From: Marinibacterium sp050389775
GTDB taxonomy: Bacteria > Pseudomonadota > Alphaproteobacteria > Rhodobacterales > Rhodobacteraceae
Direction of reading: 5' to 3'
DNA: 64,000 nucleotides
Assembly: GCF_050389775.1 (NCBI RefSeq)
Contig: NZ_CP177144.1
Span: 1,426,001-1,490,000 of the forward strand
The notes under the pieces were generated by a model. It was not told the DNA's origin, ran no database searches, and saw nothing but the letters and a program-made list of their open reading frames with translations. Below are positions 33,865 through 44,056 of this stretch, one piece after another; the first letter of the stretch is position 1, and every line of letters begins with the position of its first letter. Position numbers and translations under genes: made by a program.

Positions 33865-35117
33865 ATGACTGACGCCGCAACCCGAGACACCGAAGCCCGC
33901 GCGATCCTCGCGAACAATGACCGGGGCGGCTATACCGTGCCGACCCATGGGCTCTATCCCTACCAGTGGAACTGGGACAGCGTCTTTGCCGCCGCCGGTT
34001 TTGCCGAACACGACATGGACCGCGCCTGGACCGAGATCGAAACGCTCTTCTCGGGCCAGTGGGACAACGGCATGGTGCCCCACATCCTGTTCCACCAGGT
34101 CGATCCGGGCTATTTCCCCGGCCCCGACATCTGGCGTGGCACCGGGCCGATCCCGTCCTCGGGCATTTCGCAGCCGCCCATCGCCGCGACCTTCGTGCGC
34201 TGGCTGCTGGACAAGGATGCCGCGTTCGAACCCCGCGCCCGGGCGCTCCTGCCGAAACTCATGGCCTCGCACCGCTGGTTCATGGACTGGCGCAATGAAG
34301 ACGGGGCCATCGTCGTCACCCACCCGTGGGAGACCGGCCGTGACAATTGCCCCGACTGGGACGCGCCCTTTGCCGCCATCGAACCCGAAGGGGTCGACGC
34401 CTATTACCGCCGCGACACCACGCACGTGGTCGAAGAGGAACGGCCCCGCCGCTGGGATTACGACCGCTACCTGCACCTCGTGAAGCTGGGCGGCGATTGC
34501 GGCTGGGACGAGGCGCATCTGCGCCAGGTCACGCCCTTCCGCGTGGCCGACCCGACGATGACCTTCACCCTTCTGCGCGCCAGCCGTGACCTGCGAGACC
34601 TGGCCGCAAGGCTGGGCGAGCCCACCGCCGAGATCGACGGCTGGATCGCATCCATGGAGCGCGGGGCGGAAACCCTCTGGAACGACGACGCGCAGACCTA
34701 CGATTGCCTCGACATCCGCAGCGGCAAGCATACCGGCGTGATCTCCAACGCCTCCTTCCTGTGCTGGTTCGCGGGCCTGGGCAACGACCGCATGCTGGCC
34801 CATTACGACCGGATCGCCGCGGCCGAGACCTTTTTTGTGCCTTCCACCGATCCGGCCCACCCGGCCTATGAACCCAAGCGCTATTGGCGCGGGCCGGTCT
34901 GGGCGATGATGAACATGCTCATCGCCACCGGCCTGGGCGAGGCCGGCCATGTCGACCGGGCAGAGGCCCTGACCGAAAACACCCGCCGTCTCATCGCCGA
35001 GAACGGCTTTGCCGAATATTTCGACCCCCGCGACGGCGCCCCGGCGGGGGGACGCAACTTCACCTGGACGGCGGCCGTATGGCTCGCCTGGGCATCCCCG
35101 ACGACAGGAGGCACGCC

Positions 35118-35136
<19 letters not shown>
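33865..35136 (+). CDS. GH63-like glycosidase (glucosylglycerate/mannosylglycerate hydrolase-like)
   Basis: 423 residues, an alpha/alpha-barrel glycosidase without a signal peptide. Characteristic parts are LYPYQWNWDSVFAAAGF, FSGQWDNGMVPHILFH, SSGISQPPIAATFVRWLL, HPWETGRDNCPDWD, SNASFLCWFAGLG, and YWRGPVWAMMNMLIATGL. This pattern fits the GH63-related family that includes hydrolases of mannosylglycerate and glucosylglycerate, compatible solutes. It would split the imported compound in the cytoplasm. The 3' end overlaps the next gene by 19 bases. Other alpha-glucosidases of GH63 or GH37 have similar motifs, so the substrate assignment is tentative. Confidence 0.8.
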
Positions 35137-36170
<1,034 letters not shown>

Positions 36171-36194
36171 TCGCTTGCGACCTGTGCGATACTC

Positions 36195-36234
36195 AAAACA
36201 GCCGGGCAGGGCAGGTGCCCCGCCCGGCTTTTGT
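36195..36234. terminator. Intrinsic terminator between convergent operons
   Basis: AAAACA-GCCGGGC, a GC-rich loop, then GCCCGGC-TTTTGT. A 7-bp perfect stem with A- and T-rich flanks serves both the sugar operon and the converging cpdB gene. Confidence 0.85.
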
Positions 36235-36236
36235 GA

Positions 36237-38195
36237 TCACAAGGTGATGCGGTAGCGGGCGAAACCGTCCGGCCCGTCGCCGGCCGGTTCGATCTGCATG
36301 CCGGCCACGCTGTCGACATAGCCCGCGGCGCCCGGCCCGGTGTCGAACAGCACGGTCGTGCCGTCCATCGGGGCAAAGCGCCAGTTGGCATCGGCCGCCG
36401 GGCTGACCGTGCCCTTGTCGACGATATAGCGCACGATGACATCGCGGTTGGTGTCCGGCCCTTCGAAAACGATGGTCGAGGGGTTGGCCCCGGGGAAATA
36501 GCCGCCACCGCCGGCACGGTAATTGTTCGTGGCCACGATGAATTCCTGGTCGGGTTCGATCGGCGCGCCGTTGAAGGTCAGGTTGACGATGCGCTGTGCC
36601 GTCGGCGCGACCACGGCGCCCTTGTTGTCGTAGCGCGCGGGCTGGCTGAGATCGATCTGGTATTCGACCCCGTCGATCACGTCGAAATTGTAGGACGGGA
36701 AATCGGGGTTCAGCAGCACCTGGTCTGCCTCGCCCGGAGTGATCTGGTTGAACATGCCGGCCGAGCGTTCCAGCCATTCGCGCACCAGCGCGCCGTTGAT
36801 GCGCACCGCGCGCACGGTGTTGGGGTAGAGGTACAGGTCGGCCACGTTCTTGATGGCGATCGGGCCGGGAGCGACCTCGGTGTAGTATTCCGGCCCGCCG
36901 CGGCCACCGGCCTTGAAGGGCGCGGCGGCGGACAGGATCGGCAGGCCCTCGTGCTCGGTGCCCTTCATCATCTGTTCGATGTACCAGGTCTGGGCGTTGG
37001 ACACGATCTGGACCGAGGGATCGTCGGCCACCAGGGCGAAGTAGCTGTGCAGCGGCGCGTCGGTCTCGCCCACGGCCCGGCGGACGTAATCCAGCGTGGC
37101 CTCGTGATCGGCCTTGACCGACGACAGGATGCCCTTGCTGCTTTCGACCAGCGCGGTGACCGAGCGATCCTCTTCGCGCCGATAGATCGGCCGCGCCTCG
37201 GAGGTGAAGGACGCGATGCGCCAGCCCGCGCCGTCGCGTTCCAGCAGCAGGTCGATCAGGCCCATGTGGCTGCCCCAATAGCCGGCCATGACGGCGGGCT
37301 TGCCCATGATCGTGCCGGCCTCGGCATCGACCCCCGGGGTGTCGGCGTAATCGGGCCCGGGGAAGACCCGGTGGTGGTGGCCGGTCAGCACGGCATCGAT
37401 GCCATCGACCCCGGCCAGCGGGATGGCCGCGTTTTCCTGGCCCTCGACATGGTCGGCCTCGCCGATGCCCGAATGGCACAGGGCGATGACGATGTCGGCG
37501 CCTTGTTCGCGCACCTGCGGCACCCAGGCCCGTGCGGCCTCGACGATGTCGCGGGTGGTCACGTTGCCTTCCAGGTGGCGGCGGTCCCAGGTCATGATCT
37601 GGGGCGGCACGAAGCCGATGATGCCGATCTTGATCGGGTGTTTCTCGCCCGCGCCATCGGTGATCATGCGTTCCAGGATGGCATAGGGCGGCACCAGGGT
37701 GGTGTCATCGCGCGGGGACGCGCCGGTTTCCCGGGCGACATTGGCGCAGACGACCGGGAAATCCGCCCCGGCGACCGAGTTCATCAGGAAGGGCAGGCCA
37801 TAGTTGAATTCGTGGTTGCCCAGCACCGAGCCTTCGAAGCCGAGCGCGTTCATGGCCGTGATCATCGGGTGGCTGTCGCCTTCGGACATGCCCCGTTCAT
37901 AGGCGATGTAATCGCCCATCGGGTTGCCCTGCAGGAAGTCGCCGTTGTCGAGCAGGATCGAATTGGCGGATTCGTCGCGCATGCCGTTGATCAGCGCGGC
38001 GGTGCGGGCCAGGCCGACGGTGTCGACCGGCCGGTCGCCGTAATAATCGTAGGGATAGACATGGACGTGGATATCGGTGGTTTCCATGATCCGCAGGTGC
38101 GCCTGCCCGGCTTGTGCCCGGGCCGCAAAGGGATGAAGCGCGATGAAACCGGCGGTGGTGGCCATGAAGGCCCGGCGGTCGAGAAGGATGGGCAT
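36237..38195 (-). CDS. cpdB: 2',3'-cyclic-nucleotide 2'-phosphodiesterase / 3'-nucleotidase
   Basis: 652 residues, exported. The signal peptide contains a twin arginine (LDRRAFMATTAGFIALHPFAARA). The metallophosphatase domain shows TTDIHVHVYPYDYYGD, LDNGDFLQGNPMGDY, LGNHEFNYGL, LCHSGIGEADH and TGHHHRVFPG, binding two metal ions. The C-terminal 5'-nucleotidase domain carries the substrate-binding NNYRAGGGGYFPG. CpdB releases nucleosides and phosphate from 2',3'-cyclic nucleotides and 3'-nucleotides in the periplasm. I start at 38195 because the signal peptide begins there; the frame extends 38 codons upstream. It is monocistronic. Confidence 0.94.
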   Translation of the reverse strand: MPILLDRRAFMATTAGFIALHPFAARAQAGQAHLRIMETTDIHVHVYPYDYYGDRPVDTVGLARTAALINGMRDESANSILLDNGDFLQGNPMGDYIAYERGMSEGDSHPMITAMNALGFEGSVLGNHEFNYGLPFLMNSVAGADFPVVCANVARETGASPRDDTTLVPPYAILERMITDGAGEKHPIKIGIIGFVPPQIMTWDRRHLEGNVTTRDIVEAARAWVPQVREQGADIVIALCHSGIGEADHVEGQENAAIPLAGVDGIDAVLTGHHHRVFPGPDYADTPGVDAEAGTIMGKPAVMAGYWGSHMGLIDLLLERDGAGWRIASFTSEARPIYRREEDRSVTALVESSKGILSSVKADHEATLDYVRRAVGETDAPLHSYFALVADDPSVQIVSNAQTWYIEQMMKGTEHEGLPILSAAAPFKAGGRGGPEYYTEVAPGPIAIKNVADLYLYPNTVRAVRINGALVREWLERSAGMFNQITPGEADQVLLNPDFPSYNFDVIDGVEYQIDLSQPARYDNKGAVVAPTAQRIVNLTFNGAPIEPDQEFIVATNNYRAGGGGYFPGANPSTIVFEGPDTNRDVIVRYIVDKGTVSPAADANWRFAPMDGTTVLFDTGPGAAGYVDSVAGMQIEPAGDGPDGFARYRITL

Positions 38196-38570
38196 CGGGG
38201 ATGACCTTTGGCTAGCAGGAACGACACATCGCAGGATAGTGATCCGGAATGACGGCCGTGCGACAGCAAAATCTTGCGTCACGGCCCGAACGGGCCAAGG
38301 CCCGCCCATTTCCCTACGGTCAACGAAGCGGATCGGGGCCGCAACCCGGCCGGGCGGCGCTCTGGCGGGTCAATCGGGCGGCAGCGGCGGGTGAACGGTG
38401 ACGCTGCGTCAGATAAATCTTGAGATGACAGGCCCCTTGGGCAATCCTTCGAGCAATTGTGAAACGTGACCTGCGGGACGGGTCCGGCCGGGACCCGGGC
38501 ATTTGCGGGGCCGGTCCGGGGCCATTGCCCAACCCGCGGGGGACCATTTGACCAGCGAGGAATTGCAGCC

Positions 38571-40475
38571 ATGACCAAGATTGCCATCATCGGGAACGGC
38601 CTGTCGGGGCGGCTTGCGGCGCTGTATCTCGACAAGCACCTGCCCGGGGCCGAGCTGACGATGATCGACCCCGACGTGCCCAACAAGCCGATCGTCGGCG
38701 AAAGCACGATCGAGATGACCTCGCAATTCTTCCTGTCGCTGGGGTTGGGCACCTACCTGGAAGAGAACCAGCGGCACAAGTACGGGTTGACCTATTACTT
38801 CCCCAGGCCGGCGATGGACGGTGACATGGAGGCGCCCGGGGCGGCGGGGGCCATGGCAGAAAAAGGGGCCATGGCCGAGACGGAGGCTGCGGCGGAGGCA
38901 AGTCCTGTGGCGGGCGCGGGCGGCGGCCCGGACTACATCCTGCACGAGGCCCCGGGCGTGATCCGCCTGCCGGCCTACAACCTCAACCGGTTCACCTTTG
39001 ACGACGAACTGGCCCGGCGGGTCGCGCCGCTGGTCCGCAAGGTGACTGGCAAGGTGACAGAGGTCGAGATCAGCGACGAGCCCGGCGGCCAGCAGACGAT
39101 CCACGTGATGGACAAGGCCGGCGAAACATCGACCGTCACGGCCGACCACGTGATCGATTGTTCCGGCCGGGCACGGCTGCTGGCCAAGCAGATGGGGCTG
39201 GAGCAGGATCCGCCGTTCCAGCGCTCCAGCTACTGGTTCCGGCTGGCCGGGTTCGACCGGTCGATCCTGAACGGGCTGAACGTCGACAAGCCCCGGCACC
39301 ATTGCTACGACAGCTATTCCGTCACCCATCATTTCTACGGCAAGGGCTACTGGATCTGGATCATCCCGATGCAGGGCGAGGACGGCGAGGACCTGGCCAG
39401 CGTGGGCGTGACCTATCGCCCCGAGATCCTGGGCGAGAAGGCCATGAACCAGGACAAGATGCTGGACCTGCTGTCGCGCGATCACCCCCGGGTGCGCGCG
39501 CTGATCGAGACCGGGCGCAAGGTCGACGAGGCGCGCTATTACAATTACATGTACGAGGCTAGGCAGTACTATGACACCAGGGGGCGCTGGTTCCTGCTGG
39601 GCGACAGCGGGTTCACCTTTGATCCGGCGGGCAGCCTGGGCATTGCCTATCTCGGTCACCAGATCCCGCAGATCACCTCGATGATCCTGAAGGCCGGGCA
39701 GGGCATGCTGACGCCCGCCTATGTCGAGGCGATGGAAGGCCATGTCCAGGCCGAGCTCTACAAGCAGGACCAGCTGTCGCAGCGCTATCCGGTGATGGAC
39801 GACCCGATCAAGCTGAGCTGGACGCTGGTCTTCAACTACATGGCCTATTTCCACCTGTTCCTGCCCGATTACATGACCGGAGCCTTCCTGAACGGGGGCG
39901 TGGCCAAGCGGACGATGAAGCTGCTGATGCGCAAGCCGGCCGAGATGATCCCCGTGGCCTATGCCTTTCCGCAGATCATGGACAAGCTGTCGGAACGGGC
40001 GAAGGAAAAGGGCAACGGGGCCGAGATCATCGCCACGGCCGCGCATTTCCACAAGGCGGTGCCGTTCAATTTCTACCGGGGTGACAACCTGAAACGCGGG
40101 CGGGTGGCCGCGGCCTATCTGTACAAGCGCGGCCTGTTGCGGGCCAAGGCGTTGCGCCTGCTGCACTGGTGGCGCGAGCCGTCGCTCTGGCCGATGGTGG
40201 CCGGGCAATACCTGCGCACGGGGGGCGAATGGCTGCTGGCCCTGCTGCTGGTGCTGCGGCCCAGGATCTACGAGCGGCCGGCGTCGAAGGATCCGGCGAT
40301 GATGTCGGCCTTCGATCCGCAATACAGCTTTCTCTTTCCCGAAGAGGCCGCATCGCGGGGGAGGCCGGGGATGGGCCGGCCCGACGGCGGCACGGCGGAT
40401 CGCAAACCCGCCCGGGCGAAGGACGAGGCCGGGCAGATGCCGGCCGGGGTGACGGCCACGACGGGCAACGCCTGA
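38571..40475 (+). CDS. Flavin-dependent halogenase-like FAD oxidoreductase
   Basis: 634 residues. N-terminal FAD motif IIGNGLSGRLAALYL (GxGxxG variant), GESTIEMTSQFF, DHVIDCSGRARLLA and GDSGFTFDPAGS for FAD. The hallmark of flavin-dependent halogenases, WxWxIP, is present as WIWIIP at residues 261-266. Lys70 (RHKYGLTYYFP) is a candidate for the catalytic lysine. An Ala/Glu/Gly-rich insertion lies at 83-119 and a polar low-complexity tail at about 595-634. Halogenases or related monooxygenases modify aromatic or polyketide-type substrates; the substrate is unknown. No biosynthetic cluster is adjacent, so it may act on a free or membrane-bound compound. Confidence 0.8.
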   Translation: MTKIAIIGNGLSGRLAALYLDKHLPGAELTMIDPDVPNKPIVGESTIEMTSQFFLSLGLGTYLEENQRHKYGLTYYFPRPAMDGDMEAPGAAGAMAEKGAMAETEAAAEASPVAGAGGGPDYILHEAPGVIRLPAYNLNRFTFDDELARRVAPLVRKVTGKVTEVEISDEPGGQQTIHVMDKAGETSTVTADHVIDCSGRARLLAKQMGLEQDPPFQRSSYWFRLAGFDRSILNGLNVDKPRHHCYDSYSVTHHFYGKGYWIWIIPMQGEDGEDLASVGVTYRPEILGEKAMNQDKMLDLLSRDHPRVRALIETGRKVDEARYYNYMYEARQYYDTRGRWFLLGDSGFTFDPAGSLGIAYLGHQIPQITSMILKAGQGMLTPAYVEAMEGHVQAELYKQDQLSQRYPVMDDPIKLSWTLVFNYMAYFHLFLPDYMTGAFLNGGVAKRTMKLLMRKPAEMIPVAYAFPQIMDKLSERAKEKGNGAEIIATAAHFHKAVPFNFYRGDNLKRGRVAAAYLYKRGLLRAKALRLLHWWREPSLWPMVAGQYLRTGGEWLLALLLVLRPRIYERPASKDPAMMSAFDPQYSFLFPEEAASRGRPGMGRPDGGTADRKPARAKDEAGQMPAGVTATTGNA

Positions 40476-40574
40476 TGGTCAACGCCTGACGGTCAGCGCG
40501 TGGCGGGGCACGTGTGACGATCAACATGTGGCGGGCAACATGTGGCGGGCAACGCATGATGCCCAACGCCTGAC
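40463..40574. repeat. Tandem array of eight 14-bp units
   Basis: Eight contiguous 14-base units fill exactly 112 bases. The consensus is GGGCAACGCCTGAC, with variants such as GATCAACATGTGGC. The first unit covers the stop codon of the halogenase-like gene, so the array begins inside that gene and runs to within 35 bases of the converging atpG. It may have arisen by duplication of the gene's 3' end. Confidence 0.9.
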
Positions 40575-40609
40575 CGCCAGGGCATCAAGTGGGGCGGCTG
40601 GGGCGGCGA

Positions 40610-41446
40610 TCAGCGGCCGGGCAGGCCGCTGGAAGCCAGTTCGACGATCTCCCCGGTGATCTCGTCCTGGCGCAGGCGCCGGGCGGTGGCCACCAGCTCG
40701 CCCAGCGAGGCGGCAACATTGTCATGGGCGGCGATCATCGCCCGCATCCGGGCTTCGTTCTCGGCGGCAAAGGCCAGCATGATCGCCTCGCCCAGTTCGG
40801 CCAGCACGTATTCCTCGACCAGCCGGGCCAGCAACAGGTCCGACGGCAGGGTGCGCAGCGGCGGCGTGGCCGTGCGCGGCGCGGGGAACCGGGCGTAATC
40901 GAAGGGAAAGAGCGGGCGGGCCTCGGCGCCTTCGCCGGCTCCGGGCCGGGCATGCACCATCCAGACCGGCCGCCCGCCGCCCGCCGACAGGCGCGCGAAA
41001 AGTTCGGCCCCGATGCGCCCGGCCAGGGCGGTGGCCTGGGCGGGATGGGCGATCATCGGCCGGTCCCAATCGGCCGGCGTGCCCCGTTCGGCCAGCGCCA
41101 GCCGCGCGCGGTCGCCGATGGCCAGCAGCGTGGCATCCGGGGTCAGCAGGGGGGCTGCGCGGGTGAGGATGCGGTCGTTGTAACCGCCGGCAAATCCCTG
41201 TTCCGCGCCGATCATGATGATCACCGGCCGGCCCGGCCCGGCCGCATCCGTGCCATGGGCGGCGGGCGGCGCGCCATCACCGGCCAGCAGGGTGCCGATC
41301 CCCGCGCCGATGGTCGCGGCATAGCGGCGGATGCTGTCGAGATGGTCATGGGCTTCGGCCACGCGGGCGGCGGCGATGCCGCGCATCGCCGAGATCACGG
41401 TCGAGAGCTTGTGCACCGTCTCGATCCGCGCCTCGATATGGGCCAC
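40610..41446 (-). CDS. atpG: N-type ATP synthase gamma subunit
   Basis: 278 residues. The N-terminal helix (RIETVHKLSTVISAMRGIAAARVAEA) and the C-terminal helix (SLGELVATARRLRQDEITGEIVELASS) form the coiled-coil shaft; between them is an alpha/beta domain (IIMIGAEQGFAGGYND). The gamma subunit rotates inside the alpha3beta3 head and couples it to the c-ring. Sequence is diverged from standard AtpG, as usual for N-ATPases. It is the last gene of atpDCQRBEFAG and separated by five bases from atpA. Confidence 0.9.
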   Translation of the reverse strand: MAHIEARIETVHKLSTVISAMRGIAAARVAEAHDHLDSIRRYAATIGAGIGTLLAGDGAPPAAHGTDAAGPGRPVIIMIGAEQGFAGGYNDRILTRAAPLLTPDATLLAIGDRARLALAERGTPADWDRPMIAHPAQATALAGRIGAELFARLSAGGGRPVWMVHARPGAGEGAEARPLFPFDYARFPAPRTATPPLRTLPSDLLLARLVEEYVLAELGEAIMLAFAAENEARMRAMIAAHDNVAASLGELVATARRLRQDEITGEIVELASSGLPGR

Positions 41447-41451
41447 GCCGC

Positions 41452-43068
41452 TTATGCTGCTTCTCCCGTGCCGGGGGTGTCGGGGCCTTCGGGGCTGTTG
41501 TCCCGTGTCGCCCCGGGCGGGGCCAGCTCGCGCACCAGCGCGGCCACGACGCCGGTCAGGTCCGCGCGCAGGGCGTCATCCAGCCGGCCGCTGTCCTGCA
41601 GCCGGGCCAGGGCGGGGCCGGCATCGCGGTCGAGCCGGTCGGGCAGGCGGTCACGCAGGTCTGGCACAAGGTCGACGGGCAGGTCATCCAGGATGCCATC
41701 TCCCAGCGCGGCCAGCAGGGCGACCTGGTCGCCCGGGCGCAGGCCGGCATAGCGCGGCTGGGTCAGCAGGGCGCGGATGCGTTCGCCCCGGGCGATCTGG
41801 GCGCGGACCCGGGGGTTGGACATGCCGCCGAAACGGGTGAACATCTCGAGTTCCAGGAACTGGGCGTAATCCAGCCGGATGCGCCCGGCCACCTGGTGCA
41901 GGGCCGGCCGCTGGGCCTTGCCGCCGACCCGGCTGACCGACAGGCCGACATCCACCGCCGGACGCTGGCCGGCGGCGAAAAGGTGGGCGCCCAGCACGAT
42001 CTGGCCATCGGTGATCGAAATCAGGTTGGTCGGGATATAGGCCGACAGGTTGCCGGCATCGGTCTCGGCGATGGGCAGGGCGGTCAGTGAGCCGCCGCCC
42101 AGCTCGGGCGAGAGCTTGGCCGCGCGTTCCAGCAGCCGGGCATGCAGGTAGAAGATGTCGCCGGGATAGGCCTCGCGCCCGGGCGGTTCGCGGGTCAGCA
42201 GGGCCAGCTCGCGGTGGGTGGCCGCATGGCGGGTCAGGTCGTCGATGACGATCAGCGCGTGGCGGCCGCTGTCGCGGAAATGCTCGGCCATGGTCATGCC
42301 GGCGAAGGGCGCGATCCATTGCAGGCCCGGGGCGGCCGAGGCCGGGGCCACGACAAAGATGCACCGGTCGGGATTGCCATGGCGGCGGACCGCGGCGATG
42401 GCCCGTTCCACGGCGGTGGCGCGCTGGCCCACGGCGACATAGACGCAGATCATGTCGCTGTCCTTCTGGTTGACGATGGCATCGATGGCCAGCGAGGTCT
42501 TGCCCGTCGAGCGGTCGCCGACGATCAGCTCGCGCTGTCCCCGTCCCAGGGCGAAAAGGCTGTCGACGACCAGCAGGCCGGTGTCCATCGGGGCCGAGAC
42601 CAGGTCGCGTTCGATGATCTCGGGGGCCGGGCGTTCGACCGGCAGGGTGCTGTCGGGGTGGATCGGCGGGCCGTCGTCCAGCGGCCGGCCCAGCGGATCG
42701 ACGACCCGGCCCAGCAGGGCCTCACCGACCGGCACGCGCAGCACGTCGCCTGTGTCGTGCACGCCCTCGCCGACCTCGACCGAGGCGGTGCCGTCGAGCA
42801 GCACGGCGTCGATCCCGTCGCGATCCAGGCTGTGGGCAAAGGCCCGGGTGCCGCCGTCGAAGCGCATCAGCGCGCCCAGGGCCAGGTCGGGCAGACCGGT
42901 GACCCGGGCGATGCCGTCGGCCAGCCGGACGACGCGCCCGATGGTGTCGGCGCTGGCGGCCAGGGCCGTCTTGTCCAGCCGTTGCCGGCTGGCCGCGAGC
43001 CATCCGGCCGGCGCGTCGGAGCCCGGATCGGTGTCGTTGGTGTCGGGATCGGGGGCATCATCGGTCAT
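41452..43068 (-). CDS. atpA: N-type ATP synthase alpha subunit
   Basis: 538 residues. An acidic, Asp-rich N-terminus (TDDAPDPDTNDTDPGSD) precedes the beta-barrel domain. P-loop GDRSTGKTSLA, then ALPIAETDAGNLSAYIPTNLISITDGQI, typical of alpha subunits. It forms the non-catalytic nucleotide sites of the F1 head. It overlaps atpF by 11 bases. The Asp-rich extension is longer than in canonical subunits. Confidence 0.94.
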   Translation of the reverse strand: MTDDAPDPDTNDTDPGSDAPAGWLAASRQRLDKTALAASADTIGRVVRLADGIARVTGLPDLALGALMRFDGGTRAFAHSLDRDGIDAVLLDGTASVEVGEGVHDTGDVLRVPVGEALLGRVVDPLGRPLDDGPPIHPDSTLPVERPAPEIIERDLVSAPMDTGLLVVDSLFALGRGQRELIVGDRSTGKTSLAIDAIVNQKDSDMICVYVAVGQRATAVERAIAAVRRHGNPDRCIFVVAPASAAPGLQWIAPFAGMTMAEHFRDSGRHALIVIDDLTRHAATHRELALLTREPPGREAYPGDIFYLHARLLERAAKLSPELGGGSLTALPIAETDAGNLSAYIPTNLISITDGQIVLGAHLFAAGQRPAVDVGLSVSRVGGKAQRPALHQVAGRIRLDYAQFLELEMFTRFGGMSNPRVRAQIARGERIRALLTQPRYAGLRPGDQVALLAALGDGILDDLPVDLVPDLRDRLPDRLDRDAGPALARLQDSGRLDDALRADLTGVVAALVRELAPPGATRDNSPEGPDTPGTGEAA

Positions 43069-43795
43069 GGGAGGTCAGCTCTGTCCTGATGCGGTCGAGA
43101 TCGGCGCGCAGGTGGTTGCGGGCAAGGGCATGGTCGGTGGCCAGTTCGAGCCCGGCGATCAGCGTGGGATCGGCCGTGATCCGCGTGGTGACCGGCCGGT
43201 CCAGGGCGGCCGACAGGGCACGGTCGAGCGCGCGGGCCTCGCGCGGGCCAAGCGCCCGGGCGGCGCGGATCGGCACCGGCCCGTCGCGGCCGATCTCGGC
43301 CCGGGTGGCCTCGGGCAGGGCGGCGATGGCATCGGCCAGACCGTCGACAAAGCCCGAGACCCGCGCCGCATCGGGCAGCCGGTCGAGCAGCCGGGCGGCG
43401 ATGTCGGTGGCCAGGGCGCCGGCCTCGTCGGCCATGTCGCGGCGCCGGGCGTCTTCCTCGCGCTGCAGGGCCGCCTGACGGCCGGCCTGCCAGTCGGCCA
43501 TCTCGCGCCGGGCGGCCTCGGCCAGGCGCGTGCGCTCGGCCTCGGCCTCGGCGCGGGCCTCGGCCAAAAGGCCGGCGCGCTCTGCGGCGATCCCGGCCCG
43601 TTCGGCCGCGGCGCTGTCCAGCGCGTCCCGGGCCCGGGCCTCGGCCGCGCGGGCGGCGTCGAACCCGGCGTCGGTGGCGGCCTGGCGCTCGGCGATGACC
43701 CCGGCCACCGGGCGGAACAGGAACCGCGCCAGCAGCCAGACCAGGATGACGGCGTTGATCGTCTGCAACCCGATGGTCCACCAGTCGATGGTCAT
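43058..43795 (-). CDS. atpF: N-type ATP synthase b subunit with delta-like C-terminus
   Basis: 245 residues. One N-terminal membrane helix (WWTIGLQTINAVILVWLLARFLF) is followed by a long Ala/Arg/Glu-rich coiled coil (residues about 35-140) forming the peripheral stalk. From about residue 145 a folded domain ends with ITADPTLIAGLELATD, which resembles the C-terminal part of the delta subunit. N-ATPase operons have no separate delta gene, and the long b subunit is thought to replace it. It overlaps atpA by 11 bases. Confidence 0.88.
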   Translation of the reverse strand: MTIDWWTIGLQTINAVILVWLLARFLFRPVAGVIAERQAATDAGFDAARAAEARARDALDSAAAERAGIAAERAGLLAEARAEAEAERTRLAEAARREMADWQAGRQAALQREEDARRRDMADEAGALATDIAARLLDRLPDAARVSGFVDGLADAIAALPEATRAEIGRDGPVPIRAARALGPREARALDRALSAALDRPVTTRITADPTLIAGLELATDHALARNHLRADLDRIRTELTSHDR

Positions 43796-43807
43796 GGCCG
43801 GGCCTGA

Positions 43808-44056
43808 TCAGACGAAGGGATTGGCGAAGAGCACCAGCAGGGCGATCACCAGCGTGTAGATGGCCATGGTCTCGATCATGGCCAGGCCGACGAAGAGCGT
43901 GCGGCTGATGGTGCCGGCGGCCTCGGGCTGGCGGGCGATGGCATCCATCGCGGCGGCCACCGCGCGGCCTTCGCCGAGGGCGGGGCCGATGGCGCCCATG
44001 CCCACCGCAAGCGCGGCGGCCAGGATCGAGACGATTTCGACGAGATTGCCGGTCAT
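43808..44056 (-). CDS. atpE: N-type ATP synthase c subunit
   Basis: 82 residues, a two-helix hairpin with the loop ARQPEA. Helix 1 contains Glu29 (ALGEGRAVAAA), where Na+-type c-subunits have Gln32. Helix 2 contains Glu62-Thr63 (GLAMIETMAIYT), the ion-binding site. Having two carboxylates is characteristic of N-ATPase c subunits. Their ion specificity is debated: Na+ was predicted from sequence, while work on a Burkholderia ring indicates H+. The gene overlaps atpB by four bases (ATGA). Confidence 0.92.
   Translation of the reverse strand: MTGNLVEIVSILAAALAVGMGAIGPALGEGRAVAAAMDAIARQPEAAGTISRTLFVGLAMIETMAIYTLVIALLVLFANPFV

Noticed and set aside
32452..34950. An 832-codon open frame on the minus strand
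   Set aside because: Antisense to a permease and a glycosidase, both recognisable; GC-rich codon bias keeps the antisense frame open.
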